Part shown: positions 1 through 5,456 of the stretch, in pieces | Position numbering within the stretch: the first letter of the stretch is position 1 | How the letters are laid out: every line of letters starts with the position of its first letter | Source: an uncultured beta proteobacterium | GTDB taxonomy: Bacteria; Pseudomonadota; Gammaproteobacteria; Burkholderiales; Rhodocyclaceae | Assembly: GCA_903910495.1 (NCBI GenBank) | Contig: CAIVZW010000188.1 | Span: forward strand, 1-5,456 | DNA: 5,456 nucleotides | Reading direction: 5' to 3' | Position numbers and translations under genes: made by a program | Notes under the pieces: model-generated | What the model was told of the DNA's origin: nothing | What the model saw: only the letters and a program-made list of their open reading frames with translations | Databases searched by the model: none

Positions 1-401
1 AGTGCCTCGTCGTTCGAATGCTGGAACGCTGCCGGATCGAACGATTCAGCACCGACGCGGGCATGGCCTGGCAGCCGGGCGAACAGCGTGTCGTCGACGT
101 TCTTGAAACCCATCGCCCAGTCGCTGAACATCCGGGCCGGGATCTCGCCCTCGCGCAGCAGCAGGATGGTGTGATGGCGCTTGTCGCGCGAGATCTTTTC
201 GTAGAGGGCGCGCACCTCGGCCTCGTCGCCTTCCAGCATCTGGATGAAGTGCCCACTATCGGCAGCCGGCGAATGGCGGTAAATGAGCAGGCCGGTGATG
301 CCCTTCTCGGTGTTGTTCGTGCGACTGAAGGACAGCAGTGACTCAAGCGCGGCGGCATCCATTGGCTTGTCCGCCTGGCTGACATAGATCAGATAGTGCA
401 T
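1..401 (-). CDS. BLUF-domain blue-light photoreceptor, short type (3' end outside window)
   Basis: The reading frame opens at the ATG at 401-399 and stays open to the left edge: 133 codons, no stop, so the C-terminus is missing. BLUF proteins bind FAD and sense blue light through a Tyr-Gln hydrogen-bond network beside the flavin. The key residues are visible by alignment with AppA: Tyr6 (AppA Y21), Asn30 (N45), Gln54 (Q63), Trp95 (W104) and Met97 (M106). Family signatures are GITGLL at 34-39, FIQMLEG at 52-58 and FSDWAMGF at 92-99. The Tyr-Asn and Gln-Trp spacings equal those of AppA; the Asn-Gln spacing is about 6 residues longer, in a hairpin loop. No output domain is seen in the 34 residues after the BLUF core, which suggests a stand-alone protein like BlrB or PixD acting through a partner. 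The start is backed by GGAG five bases upstream. It lies 182 bases downstream of the thiamine-enzyme gene, same strand. The BLUF assignment is firm; the light-controlled partner is unknown. Confidence 0.93.
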   Translation of the reverse strand, partial: MHYLIYVSQADKPMDAAALESLLSFSRTNNTEKGITGLLIYRHSPAADSGHFIQMLEGDEAEVRALYEKISRDKRHHTILLLREGEIPARMFSDWAMGFKNVDDTLFARLPGHARVGAESFDPAAFQHSNDEA

Positions 402-406
402 GGATT

Positions 407-410
407 CTCC
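407..410 (-). promoter_or_regulatory. Ribosome-binding site of the BLUF gene
   Basis: On the minus strand GGAG is followed by five bases (AATCC) and then the ATG at 401. This is a good Shine-Dalgarno match at normal spacing and decides the start codon. It places the conserved Tyr at residue 6, as expected for BLUF proteins. Confidence 0.75.
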
Positions 411-455
411 GTAAGCATAAATGATGAAGGATAGGAACCTGACCGCACAACGCGA

Positions 456-484
456 AGTATTATCGTCTCCCGCGCCCCGGTCAA
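456..484 (-). promoter_or_regulatory. Possible sigma-70-type promoter for the BLUF gene
   Basis: On the minus strand TTGACC (484-479; 5 of 6 to TTGACA) is separated by 17 bases from AATACT (461-456; 4 of 6 to TATAAT, keeping the important second A and final T). An overlapping GATAAT (464-459) is a better -10 word but has no -35 box at proper distance. Transcription would start near 449 and give a leader of roughly 50 bases. It is a pattern match only, but the 182-base gap and the separate ribosome-binding site also favour independent expression. Confidence 0.35.
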
Positions 485-489
485 TAGCT

Positions 490-585
490 GAATTTTGAGA
501 GCCCTGCCTCCTCCGGGTACGCGAACCACTGGACGTTCAAGCCTCCGTTGCGCAATGATTTCATGTTGCACGCTCTTGAAAATTC
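490..585. repeat. Spaced imperfect inverted repeat at the end of the thiamine-enzyme gene
   Basis: GAATTTTGAGAGC (490-502) and GCTCTTGAAAATTC (572-585) are inverted copies: seven plus five paired bases around a small asymmetric internal loop, with 69 bases between the arms. The right arm overlaps the stop codon of the thiamine enzyme (586-584). In RNA it could form a long-range stem closing the 3' end of the operon message, though no U-run follows, so it is not a standard intrinsic terminator. It could also be the ends of a tiny relic element. No further function can be read from it. Confidence 0.45.
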
Positions 586-2494
586 AAATATCGGAATGGC
601 TGTAGCGGTACTGTACGTCGGTGCACCAGTTGCCGACGTTCCAGGAACCGTAGGCCCCCAGTCCGCCTTCGGGTGCCGTGCCGGCATAGACCGGAACATG
701 CACCAGCGACAGCCCATCGTGCGCTTTCGCTTCGTTCAGCGCGGCTTGCAGCGACTCCAGGGTATCGCCGCCCCACACCGCCTTGACGCCCGACACACTT
801 GATGCCAACTGGACGTAGTCGACGGCCACGCTGTCGTTAGTTCGAAAATCGATGCCGTACTGGGCTTGCTGCAGGCTTGAAATGGCGGCCATCCTGCGGT
901 TGTCGAAGACGACGATCATGCCTTTGGCGCCATGCTCAACGGCACTGATCAGCGCCTGCGGATTCATCATGAACGACCCGTCGCCGGTGAATGCAATACC
1001 GTAACGCGGCTGATTGGCCAGTCCGGCGGCAATCAGCGCGCAGACGGCAAAGCCCATGTAGGAGGCGCCGGTCTCGGTATAGGTATCGAAAGGCTGCTCG
1101 TCCTCCACCGTCTGAAAACCGTTGGCCTGGACATCACCGGCGTCAAAGAACTTGACGGCAGCATGCGCTTTGGCAAAGTCGCAGACGACCTTGATCGCCA
1201 CCGGCTGCGATAGTACCGGGCGTTGCCAGGCATCGTCCGGCAGCCGCGGCGCCGACTGGCGCGAGGCCAGAAAATGCTTCCATTGCGCTTTCATTCCGGC
1301 GCATTCATCGAGCCAAGCCTGGCGAGCTTCTGCAGGTTTCCCTGCAGCAGGCAAGGCACGCAGCAATTGCCCAATGACCGCACCTATGTCGCCCTGCAAG
1401 GCCAGCGTGGCGTTGTAGTGCGCTACATCCGCTAGATCGGCATTGATATTGATCACGACCTGGGCCTTCGGATAGCCGACCCCCGAGCAGTCCGCCTGAC
1501 ACACCGCACGCGAACCGACGACCAGCAGCAATTCGCCGTGTTCCATCGCATGGTTGCCACTGATCGAACCTTTGCTGCCGCCGACATGCATGTTCTGCGG
1601 ATGAGCATCCGGCAGCACGCCCGTGGAGCCCGGCGACAGGACCACGGCTGCCCCGCTGGCCTCGGCCAGCGCACGAACTTTATCGGCAAAGGCGCGCCCG
1701 CCTCCGCCGACCTTCATCACGATACGGCTGTAGCGGCGCATCAGTTCGACCGCCTGCGCAATGGCTTCATCGTCGGCAACGCCACTGCGCGGCAGTTTGA
1801 GCCTCTCCGGCAAGGCTTTTAGGTTTAATTCATGAATCACTTGCGGTTGCGTGTTCAGCGGCAGCAACAGATAGAACGGCCCGGCCTTGACCGGGTGGTG
1901 CACGCACTGTGTGCCACGGCGCAGGGCATCGCGCAAGGCCTGCGGAGTGTGCAGCACATAGGACTGCCCCATCAGCGCCGTCATCTGCCCGTAGAGATGC
2001 TGCTGCGGTTTGGGTATTTGCTGCATGTTGTACCCCTCCCCGTGCGTCGTCTCATCGCCGTAGATGTGATAAACGCCGATACCGTTGGAAATGGCCGCCA
2101 GCGAACCGACCAAGGCCTGCAAGGCGCCCGGACCAATGGAGGTCACCACGGCACAGGTCTCGCGGTAAACCCAGGAGAGTGCCGTACCGGCATGCGCCAT
2201 TTCCACTTCGTTGCGGAAGTTGAACACCCGGGTCACGCCGGCGTTGGTATAAACGCGCAATACCTCGCCCAGATCGGTCGAACCATGACCAAAAATAGCC
2301 AGATACTTGCTCACTCCCTGCCTCAGCAAGCCCAGCACCAGCCCTTCGGATAGCGAGACGCTGACCAGTCCGGGCAGCAAGCCGCTGTCGAGTGCTGCCT
2401 GCAGGCCGCCTGCATGAGCTATGGCGCTGGCGCGAGCCTGCTGGCCCGCAGGACCGGGTTGTCCGATCACCGACATATCAATCGTTTGCTTCAT
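584..2494 (-). CDS. Thiamine-diphosphate-dependent enzyme, IolD / acetolactate-synthase-like
   Basis: This is a complete 636-residue protein with the three-domain layout of the pyruvate-oxidase-like thiamine diphosphate (TPP) family. The N-terminal pyrimidine-binding domain (about 20-215) carries the activating glutamate Glu96 in FRNEVEMAHAG, preceded by IFGHG (67-71) and followed by TSIGPGA (118-124). The central domain spans about 240-380. The C-terminal diphosphate-binding domain (about 430-605) has the Mg/TPP motif GDGSF (504-508) closing with Asp531-Asn532. IFGHG, NE..MAHA, KAGP (203-206) and VVFDN resemble IolD, which hydrolytically opens the cyclic diketone trihydroxycyclohexane-1,2-dione in inositol breakdown; length is also similar. 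No other inositol gene is present, so the substrate is probably a different diketone or 2-keto acid. An acetolactate-synthase-like or cyclohexane-1,2-dione-hydrolase-like role is possible. It lacks a signal peptide and membrane segments, so it is cytoplasmic. It follows the molybdenum-hydroxylase genes by 40 bases and is probably cotranscribed. Family confidence is high; reaction confidence is low. Confidence 0.9.
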   Translation of the reverse strand: MKQTIDMSVIGQPGPAGQQARASAIAHAGGLQAALDSGLLPGLVSVSLSEGLVLGLLRQGVSKYLAIFGHGSTDLGEVLRVYTNAGVTRVFNFRNEVEMAHAGTALSWVYRETCAVVTSIGPGALQALVGSLAAISNGIGVYHIYGDETTHGEGYNMQQIPKPQQHLYGQMTALMGQSYVLHTPQALRDALRRGTQCVHHPVKAGPFYLLLPLNTQPQVIHELNLKALPERLKLPRSGVADDEAIAQAVELMRRYSRIVMKVGGGGRAFADKVRALAEASGAAVVLSPGSTGVLPDAHPQNMHVGGSKGSISGNHAMEHGELLLVVGSRAVCQADCSGVGYPKAQVVININADLADVAHYNATLALQGDIGAVIGQLLRALPAAGKPAEARQAWLDECAGMKAQWKHFLASRQSAPRLPDDAWQRPVLSQPVAIKVVCDFAKAHAAVKFFDAGDVQANGFQTVEDEQPFDTYTETGASYMGFAVCALIAAGLANQPRYGIAFTGDGSFMMNPQALISAVEHGAKGMIVVFDNRRMAAISSLQQAQYGIDFRTNDSVAVDYVQLASSVSGVKAVWGGDTLESLQAALNEAKAHDGLSLVHVPVYAGTAPEGGLGAYGSWNVGNWCTDVQYRYSHSDI

Positions 2495-2500
2495 CTGTAT

Positions 2501-2506
2501 CCCCTT
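2501..2506 (-). promoter_or_regulatory. Ribosome-binding site of the thiamine enzyme
   Basis: AAGGGG on the minus strand lies six bases before the ATG at 2494. It supports this start over the internal Met at residue 7. The 40-base gap to the upstream stop (tandem TAA TAA at 2537-2532) is AT-rich but shows no convincing -35/-10 pair, which favours cotranscription with the preceding genes. Confidence 0.7.
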
Positions 2507-2534
2507 AGCAAGCCAAGATCTACTTTTTATGTTA

Positions 2535-3578
2535 TTAAATGATTACGCCTGACTGTCTCACTCCACCCTGCTGCCCTGGCTCCGGTCGGCTCACCCGCTT
2601 TTGCCGCAGCTCCTCCATCACCCGTTCGGGCGTAGCCGGCAGCCGGTTCATGCGTACGCCTACGGCATCGTAAATGGCGTTGATGATGGCCGGGGCCGTC
2701 GGCGTGATCGCCGGTTCTCCGATACCCTTGACGCCCAGCGGCGTTTTTGGATCGGGCTCATCAATCAGGATCGATGTGACCTGGGGAATGTCCAGCGCCG
2801 TGGGCAGGATGTATTTGGCAAAACCCGGCGTGGTCGTCTGGCCATCGACCTGGATATAGTCTTCCATCAGCGCATGCCCCAAGCCCATCACCACCGCGCC
2901 CTCGATCTGGCCCTCTACCTGCTGGGGATTGACCACGCGACCCACGTCGTGCGCAGCCCAGACACCCAGGACCTGTACCTCACCAGTATCGTCATCCACT
3001 TCCACCTCGGCGATTTGTGCGCCAAAGACATAGCTCTGCCAGGGGGTAGACTCACCGGTGTCTGGATTCAGCGCCGTGTGCTGTGAAGTGAACAGACCGC
3101 TGCCAACGATGACGATGCCGCGCTCCTTTTTCAGCACATGCACCGCGTGCGCCATGCTCATGCGTTTGCTCGGCGATCCGACTACCCAGACTTCTCCGGC
3201 GAAGGCGTGGATACTCTCGGCAGCCACGCCCCAATAGGCGCCCAGCGCAATACGAAACTTGCCGAATGCTTCGCGACAGCCGATGGCCACCGCGTTGCCG
3301 ATCATGTAGGTCATGCGCGTCGCGCCGGCATGCGCGGCTTCCGGAACACGCGCCGTGTCATTGTCCGCGAGCACGATATCTTCGGGCCGCACACCCATTT
3401 CCTGCGCCGCAATCTGGCACAAGCCGGTGAGAATGCCTTCGCCGATCTCGGTAACCCCGGTGGCGATCTTCACCGTACCGCCGTCGTCGAGTTCGACCCA
3501 GACCGCCGCACGGTCCATCGCCGCCGTGCGGGCGATACCATACCAGCCGCAGGCGACGCCACGTCCTCGATGTTTCAT
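2535..3578 (-). CDS. Molybdenum hydroxylase (xanthine dehydrogenase family), C-terminal half of Mo-binding subunit
   Basis: This 347-residue product corresponds to only the second molybdopterin-binding domain (MoCoBD_2) of the xanthine dehydrogenase / aldehyde oxidoreductase large subunit. It opens abruptly with KHRGRGVACGWYG, normally an internal stretch of a longer chain. It continues with the cofactor-binding segment GVTEIGEGILTGLCQIAAQE (41-60), AGATRMTYMIGNAV (84-97), and the long conserved block YVFGAQIAEVEVD...DVGRVVNPQQVEGQIEGAVVMGLG (183-234). KGIGEPAITP (284-293) holds Glu288, the universal catalytic base that activates the Mo-bound water. It cannot work alone: the [2Fe-2S] clusters and first Mo domain are in the upstream gene, whose stop overlaps this start as ATGA. 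A weak GGGA lies eight bases before the ATG. Eubacterium barkeri nicotinate dehydrogenase has a naturally split Mo subunit (NdhL/NdhM), with NdhM about this size, so a two-gene arrangement is possible. Breakage of one gene by a single-base change is the main alternative. The substrate is unknown. Confidence 0.88.
   Translation of the reverse strand: MKHRGRGVACGWYGIARTAAMDRAAVWVELDDGGTVKIATGVTEIGEGILTGLCQIAAQEMGVRPEDIVLADNDTARVPEAAHAGATRMTYMIGNAVAIGCREAFGKFRIALGAYWGVAAESIHAFAGEVWVVGSPSKRMSMAHAVHVLKKERGIVIVGSGLFTSQHTALNPDTGESTPWQSYVFGAQIAEVEVDDDTGEVQVLGVWAAHDVGRVVNPQQVEGQIEGAVVMGLGHALMEDYIQVDGQTTTPGFAKYILPTALDIPQVTSILIDEPDPKTPLGVKGIGEPAITPTAPAIINAIYDAVGVRMNRLPATPERVMEELRQKRVSRPEPGQQGGVRQSGVII
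3575..3578 (-). promoter_or_regulatory. ATGA stop/start overlap between the two Mo-hydroxylase halves
   Basis: The upstream TGA (3577-3575) and downstream ATG (3578-3576) share bases on the minus strand, a layout typical of termination-reinitiation coupling and of 1:1 production of interacting subunits. The downstream frame is closed just upstream by a TGA at 3605-3603, so the second polypeptide must start at or very near this ATG. GGGA at 3590-3587 is the only Shine-Dalgarno-like word. Confidence 0.65.
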
Positions 3579-5456
3579 GTTGTTGGTCCCATTTTCAGTG
3601 CATCAAGACTGCCGGCCGGTGCCGGTTCGTCTGGCGATGAGTGGTTAACCCCCGGAGTACAGGGTGTCCGTGTACCCGCCCCGCCCAGATCGCAGCGCAG
3701 CGCGTGGCCAGCACCCTGGCGGTAGGGCACGCCAGAATCCCAGCCGGCAGCGGACACCACTGCCGTCAAACATTCGGTCGCCAGTACGCGATCCAGTCGC
3801 TGGCGCGTATGGGTGGTCGCGCCATCGCGCATCAGGTTCAGCATGCGCAAAGCCACCGGATCCATGCCCAGACGCTTAGCGCACAGGTCAAGATGCACTT
3901 CTGTGGAAAACTCCGACTGGAAGGCCCCGAAGGCACGCATCGCACCACTGGGCGTGTTGTTGGTGTAGACGGCGATAGCATCGACCCATACATTGTCAAT
4001 GGCATAGGGCCCCGGCCCCAGAATCGCCGACTTGTTTATGACGTAAGGCGTGGACATGGCATAGGCGCCACCATCGGAGACCATCACCATCTTGGTCGCG
4101 GTGATGCGCCCGTCGCGCTTGAGGCCCATGCTGTACTGGATCTTGAATGGATGGCGCTTGGCACTGGCAATAAAACTTTCCTCGCGCGTGAACACATAGC
4201 GTACCGGGCGCCGGGTCTTGATCGCGGCCAGTGCCAGAATACCCTGGTAGAGCATGTCTTCCTTGCCGCCAAAACCGCCGCCCACCGTGCTCATGATCAT
4301 GCGCACCTTGTTGATCGGCCGACCTAGAATCTTGGCCAGCATATGGCGATGGTGCGTGATGTTCTGGCTGGGCGAGTGTACCGTGACGCAGCCATCCGGC
4401 TCCAGGTACGCCAGTCCGGCCTCAGGCTCCAGGTAGGCATGTTCGATTGGCGCGGTCTGATAGCTTTCCTCGACCACCAGATCCGCATCTCTGAAGCCCG
4501 CGTCAACGTCTCCCTTGCGAATCTTGGTGTGCTTGCAGATGTTGTTCGCAGCGAAATCGTGCAGTTGTACAACGCCCGGTTGCATGGCCTCATGCGGATC
4601 GAAAAGCGCCGGCAAAATTTCGTAGTCGACGCGAATGCTGCGCACCGCGGCTCTGGCGATATCAAGCGTCTCGGCCGCCACGGCCAGCACCGCCTCGCCG
4701 ACGTAACGCACCACGCCGCGCGCCATGATCGGCTGGTCTTCAATGGCTACCCCAAAGTTGTCTATGCCCGGCACATCGTCGCAAGTGATGATGCCTTCCA
4801 CGCCAGGCATAGCGTGGGCAGCGCTTGCATCGATGCGTACGATACGGGCGTGCGGGTGCGGGCTGCGCAATACCTGCAGATGCAGCATGTTGGCCATCCA
4901 AAGATCAGCCGCGTACTTAATGGCACCGGTGACTTTGGCCGGTGCATCGAGTCGTCGCGTGCTGTGCCCGATGAAACTGCCGCTGTCCTCCTCATCCAGC
5001 GCCGACGGGGGTTTGCTGCCGTTGAGCACATCACGTGCCAGTTGAACGGCGTCCACAATTTTCTGATAGCCGGTGCACCGGCAGATATTGCCCCCCAGCC
5101 CCTCCTTGATCTCGTCAAGGCCGGCCTGTGGATTGCGGTGCAACGTGTCGGTGGCCGCCATCACCATGCCGGGAATGCAGTAACCGCACTGGCTGGATCC
5201 TGATTTGTGAAACGCGCGTTGCACCACCGTCATGCCTCGATCGCGATCAAGATCGTCGATCGTTTCCACTACAGCGCCCTGGATTTTCTGCACCGGCATC
5301 ATGCAGCTCTTGATCAGTTTGCCGTCCACTAGCATCGAACAGGTTCCGCACTCGCCGGCGCCGCAGCCCTCCTTGGTGCCGGTGAGTTTGAGCTCCTCGC
5401 GCACGAAGTCGATCAGGCGGTAATGATTGGGCACGCTGCGGGTGACCCTGCGGCCG
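3575..5456 (-). CDS. Molybdenum hydroxylase, fused [2Fe-2S] domains plus N-terminal half of Mo-binding subunit (5' end outside window)
   Basis: An iron-sulfur/molybdenum protein of the xanthine dehydrogenase family, cut by the right edge. The frame stays open to 5456 and its first residues (GRRVTRSVPNHYRLIDFVREEL) match the interior of the ferredoxin fold, so the GTG at 5434 is unlikely to be the start. Numbering from that GTG: the plant-type [2Fe-2S] domain has Cys24, Cys29, Cys32 and Cys44; the helical [2Fe-2S] domain has Cys83, Cys86, Cys118 and Cys120. All eight ligands are present. The a/b hammerhead domain spans about 162-275 and the first Mo domain about 290-535, with EHAYLEPE (331-338), VGGGFGGKE (384-392), TREESF...KRHPF (416-430) and GAMRAFGAFQ (497-506). 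The last 50 or so residues match nothing I recognise, and the chain stops before the second Mo domain, encoded by the next gene. Fused FeS-Mo order with no FAD domain is known from Desulfovibrio gigas aldehyde oxidoreductase and E. coli XdhD, but those are single chains. The enzyme should be cytoplasmic with a molybdopterin cofactor. Substrate and electron acceptor are unknown. Confidence 0.9.
   Translation of the reverse strand, partial: GRRVTRSVPNHYRLIDFVREELKLTGTKEGCGAGECGTCSMLVDGKLIKSCMMPVQKIQGAVVETIDDLDRDRGMTVVQRAFHKSGSSQCGYCIPGMVMAATDTLHRNPQAGLDEIKEGLGGNICRCTGYQKIVDAVQLARDVLNGSKPPSALDEEDSGSFIGHSTRRLDAPAKVTGAIKYAADLWMANMLHLQVLRSPHPHARIVRIDASAAHAMPGVEGIITCDDVPGIDNFGVAIEDQPIMARGVVRYVGEAVLAVAAETLDIARAAVRSIRVDYEILPALFDPHEAMQPGVVQLHDFAANNICKHTKIRKGDVDAGFRDADLVVEESYQTAPIEHAYLEPEAGLAYLEPDGCVTVHSPSQNITHHRHMLAKILGRPINKVRMIMSTVGGGFGGKEDMLYQGILALAAIKTRRPVRYVFTREESFIASAKRHPFKIQYSMGLKRDGRITATKMVMVSDGGAYAMSTPYVINKSAILGPGPYAIDNVWVDAIAVYTNNTPSGAMRAFGAFQSEFSTEVHLDLCAKRLGMDPVALRMLNLMRDGATTHTRQRLDRVLATECLTAVVSAAGWDSGVPYRQGAGHALRCDLGGAGTRTPCTPGVNHSSPDEPAPAGSLDALKMGPTT

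Noticed and set aside
18..341. Plus-strand open frame of 107 codons at the left edge
   Set aside because: It is the reverse complement of the BLUF gene, whose flavin-binding residues show that the minus strand is the coding one.
481..564. Small minus-strand reading frame of 27 codons (MKSLRNGGLN...) between the thiamine enzyme and the BLUF gene
   Set aside because: Only a weak AAGAG upstream, no recognisable sequence, and it lies inside the inverted-repeat region overlapping the likely BLUF promoter; too short to support as a gene.
402..583. Rho-independent terminator after the thiamine enzyme
   Set aside because: No compact GC-rich hairpin followed by a T-run was found on the minus strand; only the widely spaced inverted repeat is present.
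1832..2353. Plus-strand open frame of 173 codons opposite the thiamine enzyme
   Set aside because: Antisense to the conserved pyrimidine-binding domain; His/Arg/Gln-rich composition typical of a reverse-complement artefact.
3575..3602. Programmed ribosomal frameshift joining the two Mo-hydroxylase halves
   Set aside because: Reaching the second frame needs a -1 shift, but the AAAA run (3595-3592) is preceded by G and allows only +1 slippage of the AAA codon; there is no X XXY YYZ heptamer. Reinitiation at ATGA is simpler.
3641..4327. Plus-strand open frame of 228 codons opposite the Mo domain
   Set aside because: Shadow of the conserved minus-strand gene; no recognisable domain or ribosome-binding site.
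4398..4435. Eleven-base direct repeat GGCTCCAGGTA (4398-4408 and 4425-4435)
   Set aside because: It encodes AYLEP twice in AYLEPEAGLAYLEPDG. The first copy is the family motif and the second lies where relatives have a similar AY..DG turn, so coincidence of codons explains it.
4343..5203. Long plus-strand open frame of 286 codons opposite the FeS-Mo gene
   Set aside because: It is antisense to a clearly conserved protein with eight cluster cysteines; its translation shows no family features and GC-rich codon bias explains the openness.

Overview
All genes seen in this window lie on the minus strand and read from right to left. The DNA is GC-rich, with coding sequence of proteobacterial style. 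The protein sequences (a short BLUF photoreceptor, a bacterial molybdenum hydroxylase, an IolD-type thiamine diphosphate enzyme) would suit a beta-proteobacterium or a relative. That placement is a guess from style; there is no rRNA or other phylogenetic marker here.

Layout in order of transcription: (1) 5456-3575 encodes a polypeptide with two [2Fe-2S] domains joined to the first half of a xanthine-dehydrogenase-family molybdenum subunit; its start lies beyond the right edge. (2) 3578-2535 encodes the second half of the molybdenum subunit, including the catalytic glutamate, and begins in a 4-base ATGA overlap with the preceding stop. (3) After 40 bases, 2494-584 encodes a 636-residue thiamine-diphosphate enzyme of the IolD / acetolactate-synthase-like family. 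(4) After a 182-base gap holding a spaced inverted repeat and a possible promoter, 401-1 encodes a BLUF-domain blue-light receptor that runs off the left edge.

Genes 1-3 look like one operon. The two molybdenum-hydroxylase polypeptides together carry everything a FeS-Mo hydroxylase needs except a flavin subunit, which is not in the window. A reasonable inference is that the hydroxylase oxidises a ring or aldehyde substrate and the thiamine enzyme then cleaves a C-C bond in a diketone-like product. The substrate cannot be read from the sequence. The BLUF gene has its own ribosome-binding site and probably its own promoter, so a functional link to the operon is unproven.

The points most worth checking are the split of the molybdenum subunit (a true two-gene arrangement, or one gene broken by a one-base change) and the pairing of a Mo hydroxylase with an IolD-like enzyme. 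I saw no CRISPR array, tRNA, rRNA, insertion sequence or defence gene.
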